24,186 bases of DNA, from contig CAMJPH010000031.1 in NCBI GenBank assembly GCA_946407715.1, positions 1 through 24,186 on the forward strand, written 5' to 3'. Of the stretch, positions 13,577 to 21,704 are shown in pieces (the stretch's first letter is position 1; each line of letters opens with the position of its first letter). Made by a program: the position numbers and the translations under genes. Below the pieces are notes generated by a model. That model was not told the origin of the DNA. It was given only the letters and a program-made list of their open reading frames with translations, and ran no database searches. This DNA is from an uncultured Bacteroidales bacterium (GTDB taxonomy: Bacteria > Bacteroidota > Bacteroidia > Bacteroidales > WCHB1-69).

Positions 13577-15046
13577 GTGAAAATCGTCAACAAATACCTT
13601 TGCAAGAATTTTCTCGGCCCCTTTTTCCTGACTTTCTTCGTGGCCTTGTTTGTGTTGCTTATGCAGTTTGTCTGGAAGTGGGTGGATGAGCTTGTGGGAA
13701 AAGGTTTGGAAGTGGTTGTGATGATGAAACTGCTGTTCTTGGCAGCCGTTACGCTCTCGTCTATGGCATTTCCGTTGGCGGTGATGTTAGCATCGCTCAT
13801 GACTTTCGGAAACATGGGCGAACGTTATGAAATTGTGGCTCTGAAGTCGGCAGGAGTGTCCATCCGCAAAATGATGACTCCGTTGGCGGTATTGACCGTT
13901 ATCATCACGATCATCTCCTTTTTAGTTTCAGATCAAGTGATTCCCCGTGCTACGCTGAAACTCAGAATGTTGCTGTACGACATTCAAGAGCAGAAACCTG
14001 CCTTGAATATTGAAGAAGGTGTCTTCTATGAGGGTTTTGATAATTATGCGATTCTTGTGGGAAAGAAAATGCCAGACGGGGAAACTGTCAAGGACATCCT
14101 GATTTATGACCATTCCCGTCGGCAGGGAAACACCTCTGTCACTTATGCCGCCTCGGGCACGATGAGCGTCACCCCCGACAAGCATTATCTCCTGTTTACA
14201 CTCAGGAACGGTTCTTTTTGGGACGAAACATCCACCATGGGCGTGAGTCGAGGCAAACGTTCGCAGCAACCTCTGATGCGAGCCACTTTTGACAAACAAT
14301 ACAAACGTTTTGACATGTCGGATTTCATGTTGAACAAAACCAATGAAGATCTGTTTGAGGGCCATTCTTCCTCTTTGACAAACAAACAATTGAAGACACA
14401 AATCGACACGATGAAGAAACAGATTCAAGGTATTGAAGATAACACGTCGAACGTTTTTTTCGGAAATTTGTACTATTATAACACTTTTGTCCGTGACAAT
14501 GAACAGTTTAAGGAACAAAAAACAGCTATGAGGAATGATGTAGCTGCATTGTCGCCAGAGGTTCGCGAGCGTGTGCTGAATAACGCCGAAAATTCATCCC
14601 GTTCATTTATCTATTCCATGCAGTTCAATTATACGGAAGCCACGTACAAGACAAAGTATATGTGGACATATCAGATTGAACTGCAGCGGAAATATCGGTT
14701 AGCGGTGGCTTGCCTGCTTTTTTTCTTTATTGGCGCACCATTGGGATCCATTATTCGAAAAGGGGGTATCGCCATCCCGTTGGTATTAACCGTTTTGTTC
14801 TTTGTGATTTATTTCGCATTGTCTGTGACGGGAGAGAAAATCGCCAATGGAAGCACCATGCCAGTATGGTTCGGAACCTGGATGTCTTCTTTTATCTTGT
14901 TGCCTCTTTGTATATTCTTAACTTATCACGCTACAATGGATTCCGCTGTGCTTTCGCCTGACACTTATGCAAAATTGGTGGAAAAAATCAAAAACTTAAA
15001 ACTGTTTTCTAAAAAACGACATGAAAATCCTGCAACTTTGTCATAA
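13577..15046 (+). CDS. LptF/LptG-family lipopolysaccharide export permease
   Basis: 489 residues, starting with GTG at 13577; no ATG is available before residue 49, and KIVNKYLCKNFLGPFFLTFFVALFVLL is the conserved first helix. There are six membrane helices: three N-terminal (about 12-32, 53-78, 101-122) and three C-terminal (about 375-395, 403-421, 430-450). Between them is a large periplasmic jellyroll-type domain with an extra charged region (about 250-340). The family works with LptB ATPase to pull LPS from the inner membrane toward LptC/A. The GERYEIVALKSAGVSIRKMM segment is the LptB-coupling helix. It follows the transketolase half by 11 bp and overlaps the glycosyltransferase by 26 bp. 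LptF and LptG cannot be told apart here. Confidence 0.9.
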   Translation: MKIVNKYLCKNFLGPFFLTFFVALFVLLMQFVWKWVDELVGKGLEVVVMMKLLFLAAVTLSSMAFPLAVMLASLMTFGNMGERYEIVALKSAGVSIRKMMTPLAVLTVIITIISFLVSDQVIPRATLKLRMLLYDIQEQKPALNIEEGVFYEGFDNYAILVGKKMPDGETVKDILIYDHSRRQGNTSVTYAASGTMSVTPDKHYLLFTLRNGSFWDETSTMGVSRGKRSQQPLMRATFDKQYKRFDMSDFMLNKTNEDLFEGHSSSLTNKQLKTQIDTMKKQIQGIEDNTSNVFFGNLYYYNTFVRDNEQFKEQKTAMRNDVAALSPEVRERVLNNAENSSRSFIYSMQFNYTEATYKTKYMWTYQIELQRKYRLAVACLLFFFIGAPLGSIIRKGGIAIPLVLTVLFFVIYFALSVTGEKIANGSTMPVWFGTWMSSFILLPLCIFLTYHATMDSAVLSPDTYAKLVEKIKNLKLFSKKRHENPATLS

Positions 15047-16235
15047 AACACCTTTGCCTTCCATAGACGGAGGGTGTATCGCCATTCATAATATCACCAA
15101 ATGCCTGTTAGACAGTGATATGGAGGTAAAGGTGGTAGCTGTGGCCACGCCCAAGCATCCGTATGTGGTGTCGGCTTATTCTAAAGACTATTTGGCGAAA
15201 ACACGTTTTGAATCAGTGTTTATTGATACTACACCGCATAAAATAGAGGCTCTAAAAACATTGTTTACTGGAAAATCCTATCAGATTGAGCGCTTTTATC
15301 ATAAAAGCATGTCCTCAAAGCTGGTGGAAATTGTAAAAAATGAGCAGTTTGACATCATACACGTCGAGTCCATTTATATGGCACCGTATATTCCGCTGCT
15401 CAAAAAATACTCAAAAGCGAAGATCCTGCTTCGTTTACATAATATTGAGCATCAGATTTGGGAAAGATTGTCTGAAAATGAACATAATCCAATTATGAAG
15501 TTGGCGTATCGTGTCAATGCTCACCAGCTGAAACGGGTTGAACGCAGAATCTTACATGAGGTGGACGGTTACATGTCCATCTCCGAACCTGATTACCAGT
15601 ATTTTCACGAGACAGCACCGGATGTGCCGGGAATTGTCATCCCGTTCGGTATAGATGTGGACAACTACGACATGGAAGATGATGATTACATTGCCACGGA
15701 TCAGCCAACCTTGTTCCATCTCGGTAGCATGAACTGGTCGCCGAATGTGGAAGGAATCCTCTGGTTTCTTGATGAGGTGTGGCCGGAGATTTTGCTGGCA
15801 CACCCCAATCTGACATTCACCCTTGCAGGCCACGACATTCCTGATAGCATTCGTAACCGCCATGACAAGAATGTCACGGTTATGGGAGCGGTTCCGAATG
15901 CCAATGAGTTCATGATGGATTATGACATCATGGTGGTTCCGTTGCTTTCCGGCAGTGGAATCCGTATCAAGATTGTGGAAGCGATGGCCCTCGGGCGGGT
16001 GGTCATTACTACCTCCATTGGTGCAGAAGGGCTTGACGTTCAAGATGGTAAACATCTGTTTATTGCCAATACTCCGGAGGAGTTTGTGTCGGTTATCAAC
16101 AAATGTGTGGCTATGCCGGATTTGTGCAGCATCATTAGTGAAAATGCGCAGCACTATATTTCGGTACATCACAATAACACAGTGATATCCAAGAAAATAG
16201 AAGATTTTTATCAAAATATTTTGAATTTGCGATGA
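15021..16235 (+). CDS. GT4-type glycosyltransferase
   Basis: 404 residues, GT-B fold. The N-terminal acceptor domain (1-about 205) starts MKILQLCHKTPLPSIDGGCIAIHNI, typical of sugar transferases that build surface polysaccharide or LPS. The C-terminal donor domain (about 215-400) has LFHLGSMNWSPNVEGILWFL, a DYDIMVVPLLSGSGIRIKIVEAMALGRVVITT nucleotide-sugar site with the conserved Glu (EAMA), and GAEGL. There is no membrane helix, so it is a cytoplasmic or peripheral enzyme. It overlaps the end of the permease gene by 26 bp and dxs by 4 bp (ATGA), so it is translationally coupled to both. Donor and acceptor are unknown; context suggests LPS or another envelope glycan. Confidence 0.88.
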   Translation: MKILQLCHKTPLPSIDGGCIAIHNITKCLLDSDMEVKVVAVATPKHPYVVSAYSKDYLAKTRFESVFIDTTPHKIEALKTLFTGKSYQIERFYHKSMSSKLVEIVKNEQFDIIHVESIYMAPYIPLLKKYSKAKILLRLHNIEHQIWERLSENEHNPIMKLAYRVNAHQLKRVERRILHEVDGYMSISEPDYQYFHETAPDVPGIVIPFGIDVDNYDMEDDDYIATDQPTLFHLGSMNWSPNVEGILWFLDEVWPEILLAHPNLTFTLAGHDIPDSIRNRHDKNVTVMGAVPNANEFMMDYDIMVVPLLSGSGIRIKIVEAMALGRVVITTSIGAEGLDVQDGKHLFIANTPEEFVSVINKCVAMPDLCSIISENAQHYISVHHNNTVISKKIEDFYQNILNLR

Positions 16236-18160
16236 GTAATCTGTTGTCCCAAATACAATCCGTTGAAGACTTGCGCAAGTTGCCTGTCAGTGAATTGCCA
16301 AAACTTTGCAGTGAACTTCGCCAGTTTATCATTGAGCAGACTGCCCAACATCCAGGGCATCTGGGTTCCAGCTTGGGGGTTGTGGAACTGACGGTAGCAA
16401 TCCACTATGTGTTTGATACTCCGAATGATAAGCTGATATGGGATGTGGGGCATCAGGCTTACTGTCACAAGATTCTGACTGGCCGTAAGGAACTGTTCCG
16501 CACTAATCGCAGTTACCAGGGTATCAGTGGGTTCCCGCGTCGTGAAGAGAGCGAGTTTGATGCTTTCGGCACGGGGCACTCCTCTACGTCTGTGTCTGCC
16601 ATTTTGGGTATGGCTGTGGCCGCCAAAATGGAAGGGGACATGAAGCGTAACCATATCGCTGTCATCGGTGACGGCGCCATCGGCGGAGGCATGGCTTTCG
16701 AGGCGATGAACCAGGCTCCCTACCGAGATGTTAACATGCTGGTCATATTGAATGATAATAAGATTTCCATTGACAAAAGTACCGGCGCGATGAGCAAATA
16801 CCTTCTTTCTATCACGACATCGCCAGCCTACAACCGCTTTAAAAGCCGTCTGTGGAATTTCTTCACGTTCCGCACCAACCACCCCAACAAGGTTACTAAT
16901 TTCTTCAGTAAGATGGGTAATTCCATCAAGGGGTGGCTGTTTGGTGGCAGCAATTGGTTCCAAAGCCTTGGCTACCGATATTTCGGACCTGCCAACGGTC
17001 ATGATGTGGTCTATTTGGTAAAGACACTGCGAGACCTTAAAAGACTGCCCGGACTCAAACTCTTCCATGTACTGACTGTCAAAGGGAAAGGGTTGGAGGC
17101 TGCGGAGCAGAATCAGACCCAATACCATGCGCCCGGCAAATTTGATCCCGGAACTGGAAAGATTATTAGCACGGAAGATAAATTGCAACCTCCTAAATAT
17201 CAGGATGTTTTCGGAAATACGATACTGGAATTCGCTCGTCAGGATGAGAAAGTTGTCGGTATTACACCGGCGATGGCCACGGGGTGTTCGCTTACCATCA
17301 TGGATGCCGTATATCCTGAACGCGTCTTTGATGTGGGTATTGCTGAGCAACATGCCGTAACCTTTGCTGCAGGCTTGGCCACAGAAGGTTACATCCCGTT
17401 CTGCAACATCTATTCGTCTTTTCTGCAGCGTGGTTACGACCAAGTGATTCACGATGTGGCATTGCAGAAATTGTCCGTCATCTTCTGCATTGATCGTGCG
17501 GGATTGGTAGGAGAGGACGGTGCCACGCATCAAGGCTCTTTCGACTTGGCGTTTCTGCGTTGCGTACCAGATCTCATCATTTCCTCGCCGCTCAATGAAC
17601 ACGAGTTGCGCAATCTGATGCTGACTGCTTATCAAAATGCCAAGAACCATGGACTTCCATTCGTGATTCGCTACCCTCGCGGTCGCGGAGTGTTGACGGA
17701 TTGGCACAACGACCCGCAGGTACTGCCTATCGGAAAAGGACAGATGTTGCGTGAGGGTAGTAAAGTGCTGATGCTGACGCTCGGACCGTTAGGTAATATT
17801 GTTCGAAAAGTTTTAGACAAATTGTCGGCCGAGAACATCCATCCTGCACACTATGACGTGCGGTTTCTGAAACCGATAGACGAAAAAACGTTGGAAAGAT
17901 TTGCAACGGAATATTCGGTTTGGATTACTGTGGAGGACGGTACCGAAAAAGGTGGCCTATTCTCTGAAATGGCTGAATTCTTTGCCCGGAGAGACACGCA
18001 GCGGAACAGCTCCACAAAAGAAACGCATTCTCCTAAGCTTCTCCACATCGCTCTGCCTGACAGTTTCATTTCCCATGGTGACATTCCAAGCCTTTATAAA
18101 GAGGTTGGTTTCGATGAGGGGACGATAGCGGAAAAGGTGCGAAAAGCGTGGCAACAATAA
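16232..18160 (+). CDS. dxs: 1-deoxy-D-xylulose-5-phosphate synthase
   Basis: 642 residues, full length. It condenses pyruvate and glyceraldehyde 3-phosphate to DXP, the first step of the MEP isoprenoid pathway (and a precursor for thiamine and pyridoxal). Motifs: H43 in GHLGSSLGVVE, WDVGHQAYCHKILTGR (70-85), the ThDP motif GDGAIGGGMAFEAMN (147-161) with NDNKISI (174-180), then in the second half FDVGIAEQHAVTFAAGLA with the catalytic Glu, and DRAGLVGEDGATHQGSFDLAFLR. A C-terminal transketolase-like domain follows. The start overlaps the glycosyltransferase stop by 4 bp. It is last in the run and ends just before a hairpin terminator. It is distinct from the transketolase half upstream, since it carries both ThDP domains itself. 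Confidence 0.96.
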   Translation: MSNLLSQIQSVEDLRKLPVSELPKLCSELRQFIIEQTAQHPGHLGSSLGVVELTVAIHYVFDTPNDKLIWDVGHQAYCHKILTGRKELFRTNRSYQGISGFPRREESEFDAFGTGHSSTSVSAILGMAVAAKMEGDMKRNHIAVIGDGAIGGGMAFEAMNQAPYRDVNMLVILNDNKISIDKSTGAMSKYLLSITTSPAYNRFKSRLWNFFTFRTNHPNKVTNFFSKMGNSIKGWLFGGSNWFQSLGYRYFGPANGHDVVYLVKTLRDLKRLPGLKLFHVLTVKGKGLEAAEQNQTQYHAPGKFDPGTGKIISTEDKLQPPKYQDVFGNTILEFARQDEKVVGITPAMATGCSLTIMDAVYPERVFDVGIAEQHAVTFAAGLATEGYIPFCNIYSSFLQRGYDQVIHDVALQKLSVIFCIDRAGLVGEDGATHQGSFDLAFLRCVPDLIISSPLNEHELRNLMLTAYQNAKNHGLPFVIRYPRGRGVLTDWHNDPQVLPIGKGQMLREGSKVLMLTLGPLGNIVRKVLDKLSAENIHPAHYDVRFLKPIDEKTLERFATEYSVWITVEDGTEKGGLFSEMAEFFARRDTQRNSSTKETHSPKLLHIALPDSFISHGDIPSLYKEVGFDEGTIAEKVRKAWQQ

Positions 18161-18161
18161 A

Positions 18162-18189
18162 AAAAGGCGGCTCTTGCGAGTCGCCTTTT
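18162..18189. terminator. Bidirectional terminator between dxs and the P5C dehydrogenase gene
   Basis: AAAAGGCGGCTC (18162-18173), loop TTGC, GAGTCGCCTTTT (18178-18189): a 12-bp stem with one mismatch, flanked by A-run and T-run. It starts 2 bp after the dxs stop and serves both convergent genes. Confidence 0.88.
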
Positions 18190-18213
18190 AATATGTTCTG
18201 TTGTTCCAAAGGA

Positions 18214-19839
18214 TTATCCGAGGAAAGGATAGCCGTAGTCCGTGGCAGGAACGTAAGTTTCCTTGATGCAGCGGGAGCTGATCCAGCGGACGAGGTTGAG
18301 GATGCTGCCGGCCTTGTCGTTGGTGCCGGATGCACGGGCACCGCCGAAAGGTTGGCAACCCACCACCGCGCCTGTCGGCTTGTCGTTGATGTAGAAGTTG
18401 CCGGCGCAATGGCGCAGGATGTTCTCGGCTTGGATGATGGCGTAGCGGTCGCGGGCGATGATGGAGCCGGTGAGGGCGTACGGGGAAGTTTCGTCGCAGA
18501 TGTGCAGCATCTCCTCGTATTTGTCGTCCTCATAGACATACACCGTGATGACCGGTCCGAAGATCTCCTCGCGGATGGACTCGTAATCGGTGGTCTTGGC
18601 CAGGATGATGGTGGGTTCCACGAAATAACCGACAGACTTGTCATAGTTACCGCCGAGCACGATTTCCGCATCCTTGGAAGCTTTTGCACGGTCGATATAA
18701 CCGGCAATGTTATCGAAGGACTTTTCATCGATGACAGCGTTGATGAAGTTGGAGAAATCGCGGACATCACCCATCTTCACCGTCTTCATCATATCTTTGA
18801 TATGTTTCAGCGTTTCATCCCAAATGGATTTAGGCACGTAGGCGCGGGAAGCGGCGGAGCACTTCTGGCCTTGGTACTCGAAAGCGCCACGAAGGATGGC
18901 CACAGCCAGTTCGCGTGCGGGAGCGGTCTTGTGTGCGAAGATGAAATCCTTGCCACCCGTCTCACCCACAATCTTCGGGTAAGTGTTGTAGATGTCAATA
19001 TTCTCACCGATGAGTTTCCAGAAACTCTTGAAAGTGCCGGTGCTGCCGGTGAAGTGGATACCAGCGAGATGCGGTGACTTGAAAGCCACGTCGCTGATGA
19101 CGGAGCCGCTGCCGGGCAGGAAGTTGATGACACCGTCAGGAAGACCAGCCTCCTGGAGGAGTTTCATCAGGTAGTAGTTGGAGAGGATAGCCGTGGTTGA
19201 CGGTTTCCAGATGGTAACATTACCCATCAAAGCAGGTGCCACGTTGAGGTTCAACGCGATAGAGGTGAAGTTGAACGGAGTGATGGCATACACGAAACCC
19301 TCCATGCCGCGATACTCGTTGCGGTTGAGCGTGGCGTGGTCGGAAATAGGTTGTTGGCTATACAGCTGGGAAGCGAAATAGGTGTTGAAGCGCAGGAAGT
19401 CGATGGCCTCGCACGGGCAGTCGATTTCAGCCTGCATCGGGCTCTTGCCCTGACCCAGCATACATGACGCATTCAGAATATAGCGGTATTTGGTGGCGAG
19501 CAGTTCGGCGGCCTTCATCATGATGGAAGCGCGTTGGATCCACGGGGTCTCTTCCCAGTCTTTCTTCGCTGCCATGGCTGCATCGATGGCCATCTGCACC
19601 TCTTTTTTGCCCACTTTGTGGTATTTGGCCAGCACGTGACTGTGCTCGGTGGGCATCACCACCTGACCCATGTCACCGGTTCTGACCTCTTTTCCGCCGA
19701 TAATCAGCGGAATCTCAATCTCTTGGTTATATTGTCTTTCTAATTCTTTTTGCAATAATGCTCTTTCCGGAGTGCCGGGTGCATAAGAGAAAACCGGTTC
19801 GTTTTGCGGTTCTCTGAAAACATAATTGGCGTTGTTCAT
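18214..19839 (-). CDS. pruA: L-glutamate gamma-semialdehyde (P5C) dehydrogenase, group 1
   Basis: 541 residues, the length of the stand-alone P5C dehydrogenase (TIGR01236 type). It oxidises glutamate semialdehyde, formed from proline or ornithine, to glutamate with NAD+. Motifs: N190 in TPFNFTSIA, the cofactor-binding HFTGSTGTFKSFW (262-274), general base E293 in VGETGGKDF, and nucleophile C327 in GQKCSAASR. The N-terminal part (FREPQNEPVFSYAPGTPERALL) is typical of this group. No proline dehydrogenase domain is fused, and none lies in this window. The ATG at 19839 is preceded by a TATTTTTG -7 box 50 bp upstream. It is convergent with dxs and shares its terminator. Confidence 0.95.
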   Translation of the reverse strand: MNNANYVFREPQNEPVFSYAPGTPERALLQKELERQYNQEIEIPLIIGGKEVRTGDMGQVVMPTEHSHVLAKYHKVGKKEVQMAIDAAMAAKKDWEETPWIQRASIMMKAAELLATKYRYILNASCMLGQGKSPMQAEIDCPCEAIDFLRFNTYFASQLYSQQPISDHATLNRNEYRGMEGFVYAITPFNFTSIALNLNVAPALMGNVTIWKPSTTAILSNYYLMKLLQEAGLPDGVINFLPGSGSVISDVAFKSPHLAGIHFTGSTGTFKSFWKLIGENIDIYNTYPKIVGETGGKDFIFAHKTAPARELAVAILRGAFEYQGQKCSAASRAYVPKSIWDETLKHIKDMMKTVKMGDVRDFSNFINAVIDEKSFDNIAGYIDRAKASKDAEIVLGGNYDKSVGYFVEPTIILAKTTDYESIREEIFGPVITVYVYEDDKYEEMLHICDETSPYALTGSIIARDRYAIIQAENILRHCAGNFYINDKPTGAVVGCQPFGGARASGTNDKAGSILNLVRWISSRCIKETYVPATDYGYPFLG

Positions 19840-19888
19840 AATGATTTTTTGTTCTTAAAAAATTTATGTTAGAATGTAAAAAACGGTG

Positions 19889-19896
19889 CAAAAATA
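19889..19896 (-). promoter_or_regulatory. -7 box for the P5C dehydrogenase gene
   Basis: Minus strand TATTTTTG followed by CA, matching TAnnTTTG, 50 bp upstream of the ATG at 19839. Confidence 0.55.
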
Positions 19897-19927
19897 CAAA
19901 AAAAATGTTCAGTTCAATTTGCGGTCG

Positions 19928-19955
19928 GTAGAGACGCAAAATTTTGCGTCTCTAC
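19928..19955. repeat. Perfect 28-bp palindrome (GTAGAGACGCAAAA arms)
   Basis: GTAGAGACGCAAAA is followed at once by its exact inverse, TTTTGCGTCTCTAC, with no loop. It begins at the last base of the TAG stop of the upstream minus-strand gene. A decayed copy lies at 10181-10208, also at a TAG stop. It could act as a terminator-like hairpin for the membrane-anchored protein gene, but the two copies point to a dispersed repeat family. Confidence 0.85.
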
Positions 19956-20467
19956 TAATACGCCCACTTTTGCATATCAGCCTTCAAAATCTGGATAGCC
20001 AGTTCCACCACAGGTTTTTGGGAAGTGACGGCCAAAACGGTTTTGGCGAACTCGCGGCTGTCGGCATCCTTGTCATAATCCGCTGCCACAGTATTAATGA
20101 TGCTCTCAATGTCACCTTTGGCATCGCACACCTTCGCCCAAACATTGTCAGAGATGTATATCTGTTGCGAGAGGTTGTGTTCGAACTCGCTGCGAATGGC
20201 GGTAAGCAGGAGATTCTGTTCCTGCGAAACCGTCAATCCTGGGGTATGGATGCGCATGATCAACTGGTTGGGATCGATGCGCTCCAAAAAAAGCGCCATG
20301 CGCTCGTAGGCCTGCAGACGCAGCGGCAGCACCACCGACTGGTTCTTCTTGCTGTTCTCCAACGCGGCAATCTTCGCCTTTGATTCCATTATCATTTTGG
20401 TGACATAGACCGCGCCCGCGACCATCACCACAATTCCTGCCAAAATGCAAATTCCTAATATATTCAT
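19955..20467 (-). CDS. Membrane-anchored protein of unknown function
   Basis: 170 residues with one N-terminal membrane helix (about 3-24, ILGICILAGIVVMVAGAVYV). A short Lys-rich coiled-coil stretch (MIMESKAKIAALENSKKNQ) and a soluble helical domain (about 50-165, LRLQAYERMALFLERIDPNQL...) follow. Similar single-helix proteins occur in many Bacteroidota, but I know no function. The globular part should face the cytoplasm given the positive residues after the helix. It is transcribed divergently from the DRTGG gene and ends in TAG at the edge of the 28-bp palindrome. The ATG at 20467 immediately precedes the helix, so the start is well supported. Confidence 0.75.
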   Translation of the reverse strand: MNILGICILAGIVVMVAGAVYVTKMIMESKAKIAALENSKKNQSVVLPLRLQAYERMALFLERIDPNQLIMRIHTPGLTVSQEQNLLLTAIRSEFEHNLSQQIYISDNVWAKVCDAKGDIESIINTVAADYDKDADSREFAKTVLAVTSQKPVVELAIQILKADMQKWAY

Positions 20468-20481
20468 TATTTAAGGTTTTA

Positions 20482-20509
20482 GACGTTGGACGTAAGACGT
20501 AAGACTTTG
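20482..20509. repeat. Tandem 7-bp repeat, four units (GACGTAA)
   Basis: GACGTTG, GACGTAA, GACGTAA, GACTTTG. It lies in the 261-bp divergent gap, 14 bp upstream of the membrane-anchored protein's ATG, within its leader. Confidence 0.8.
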
Positions 20510-20572
20510 GGGTTTTACGTTAGTTTCAAGTCTTTAGTCATATTGTCCTTCGTTGTTCATTCTTTATGTTTC

Positions 20573-20614
20573 AAGTTGTAAATCTCAAGTCCTAAGTCAC
20601 AAATCTCAAGTCTC
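20573..20614. repeat. Tandem 7-bp repeat, six units (AAGTCTC-like)
   Basis: AAGTTGT, AAATCTC, AAGTCCT, AAGTCAC, AAATCTC, AAGTCTC. Same unit family as the arrays at 119-160 and 21612-21646. It lies in the leader of the minus-strand gene, between its -7 box and ATG. Confidence 0.85.
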
Positions 20615-20624
20615 AAAAGCGCGG

Positions 20625-20632
20625 CAAAAGTA
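20625..20632 (-). promoter_or_regulatory. -7 box for the membrane-anchored protein gene
   Basis: Minus strand TACTTTTG followed by CC, identical to the box of the DUF937 gene. It is 158 bp upstream of the ATG, so the leader is long and contains two 7-bp arrays. Confidence 0.55.
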
Positions 20633-20679
20633 CATAAAAATCACAAAACATTAGGTTAACGTGTCATTTAAAAAAAAAG

Positions 20680-20687
20680 TATCTTTG
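20680..20687 (+). promoter_or_regulatory. -7 box for the DRTGG/HATPase genes
   Basis: TATCTTTG followed by CA, matching TAnnTTTG, 41 bp upstream of the ATG at 20729 and divergent to the box at 20625-20632. Confidence 0.65.
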
Positions 20688-20728
20688 CAGATTATTTTTC
20701 AAAAACATTTATAGAAAAGAATTTAGAA

Positions 20729-21076
20729 ATGACACTCGAAGAAATTAAAACGCTGGTTAATGGCGAGGTTATTTGTGGCGATGATTATTTGGATCATCAG
20801 ATTGAAAGTGTGTTCGCCTCTGATTTGATGAGCGATGTACTCACCCTGAAAGATATCAACAATCTTCTGTTACTCACTGGTTTAAGCAACCTGCAGTCCA
20901 TCCGGACATGCGAAATGTCTGACATCAGCTATCTGCTGATTGTGCGCGGCAAAGAGGTGACGGAAGAGATGAAGGAGCTGGCAGAAGACAACGACATGGT
21001 GATTATCCGCACGGAATTTTCCATGTACAAGACCGCCGGCATCTTATACAACGCTGGCTTGCCGGCAGTATATTAA
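20729..21076 (+). CDS. DRTGG-domain protein (hydrogenase-associated)
   Basis: 115 residues, a single DRTGG-like domain: MTLEEIKTLVNGEVICGDDYLDHQIESVFASDLMSDVL with later ILYNAGLPAVY. The family folds like a small alpha/beta domain found next to CBS or HPr-kinase-type regulators. In Clostridia and Thermotogales, stand-alone versions sit beside an anti-sigma-like HATPase and an [FeFe]-hydrogenase-like protein, the same order as here. It precedes the HATPase gene by 26 bp, so the two are co-transcribed. The function is not established; a nucleotide-sensing or regulatory role is inferred. It has its own -7 box. Confidence 0.82.
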   Translation: MTLEEIKTLVNGEVICGDDYLDHQIESVFASDLMSDVLTLKDINNLLLLTGLSNLQSIRTCEMSDISYLLIVRGKEVTEEMKELAEDNDMVIIRTEFSMYKTAGILYNAGLPAVY

Positions 21077-21102
21077 CCTATTATGAACCAAAATCTTACA
21101 TT

Positions 21103-21516
21103 ATGAATTTTGAATATCATGTTGAAGGCGGAGATTTCACCAATGCGGGTTCCACATCCAGTCAGGTGAAACGGATGCTCAAGAAAATCGGGGTGAGTCC
21201 CGAAATCGTCAAGAAGACTGTCGTGGCATTGTATGAAGCGGAAGTCAACATAGTGGCACACGCTTACCGTGGCGACATCTTCGTGGATTTGGAAGAAGAC
21301 CACGTGAAAATCGTCCTTGCCGACGAAGGTCCTGGCATTCCGGATATTGACAAGGCCATGCAGAAGGGCTACTCCACCGCCTCCCAGAAAGTCAGGGAAA
21401 TGGGGTTCGGCGCCGGCATGGGCCTCCCCAACATCAAAAACAACTCCGACTCCCTTAACATCACCTCCGAGGTCGGCAAAGGAACTAGAATTGAGTTCGT
21501 AAATTACTTTCAATAG
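21103..21516 (+). CDS. Anti-sigma-factor-like HATPase (serine kinase family)
   Basis: 137 residues, a lone GHKL/HATPase domain like SpoIIAB and RsbW. ATP-lid motifs are present in order: N-box VALYEAEVNIVAHAY (41-55, with E45 and N49), G1 DEGPGIPD (74-81), G2 GFGAGMGLPNI (101-111) and G3 GKGT (125-128). No dimerisation/phosphoacceptor domain is present, so it is not a histidine kinase. Such proteins bind ATP and either phosphorylate a serine or sequester a partner. No anti-anti-sigma (STAS) gene is nearby, so the partner is unknown. It follows the DRTGG gene by 26 bp and lies upstream of the hydrogenase-like gene. Confidence 0.88.
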   Translation: MNFEYHVEGGDFTNAGSTSSQVKRMLKKIGVSPEIVKKTVVALYEAEVNIVAHAYRGDIFVDLEEDHVKIVLADEGPGIPDIDKAMQKGYSTASQKVREMGFGAGMGLPNIKNNSDSLNITSEVGKGTRIEFVNYFQ

Positions 21517-21536
21517 GACTGAGGACTGAAGACTGA
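21516..21536. repeat. Tandem 7-bp repeat, three units (GGACTGA)
   Basis: GGACTGA, GGACTGA, AGACTGA. The first base is the last base of the HATPase stop codon. Confidence 0.8.
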
Positions 21537-21611
21537 AGAATTTTATGAAATATAAGAATGAATGAAAGATCTGTATGTATGGTTTTTGCAATAATTTACG
21601 AAAAACTCCAA

Positions 21612-21646
21612 AAGTCTCAAGTCTCGAGTCTCAAGTCCTAAGTCCC
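21612..21646. repeat. Tandem 7-bp repeat, five units (AAGTCTC-like)
   Basis: AAGTCTC, AAGTCTC, GAGTCTC, AAGTCCT, AAGTCCC. Same family as 119-160 and 20573-20614. It lies in the 188-bp gap upstream of the hydrogenase-like gene, where no clear -7 box is visible. Confidence 0.85.
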
Positions 21647-21704
21647 ATCTATCCAATCATACGTATCAAGTCTTAATGGAGCTAATACCTTAAATGTTAA
21701 AATT

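Noticed and set aside
16211..17707. 498-codon open frame antisense to dxs
   Set aside because: It lies wholly opposite a clear DXS sequence, has no recognisable motif and reflects codon bias on the other strand.
18148..19077. 309-codon plus-strand open frame over the P5C dehydrogenase gene
   Set aside because: It is the shadow of a certain minus-strand enzyme, low complexity and GAVD-rich; it would also start inside dxs and read through the terminator.
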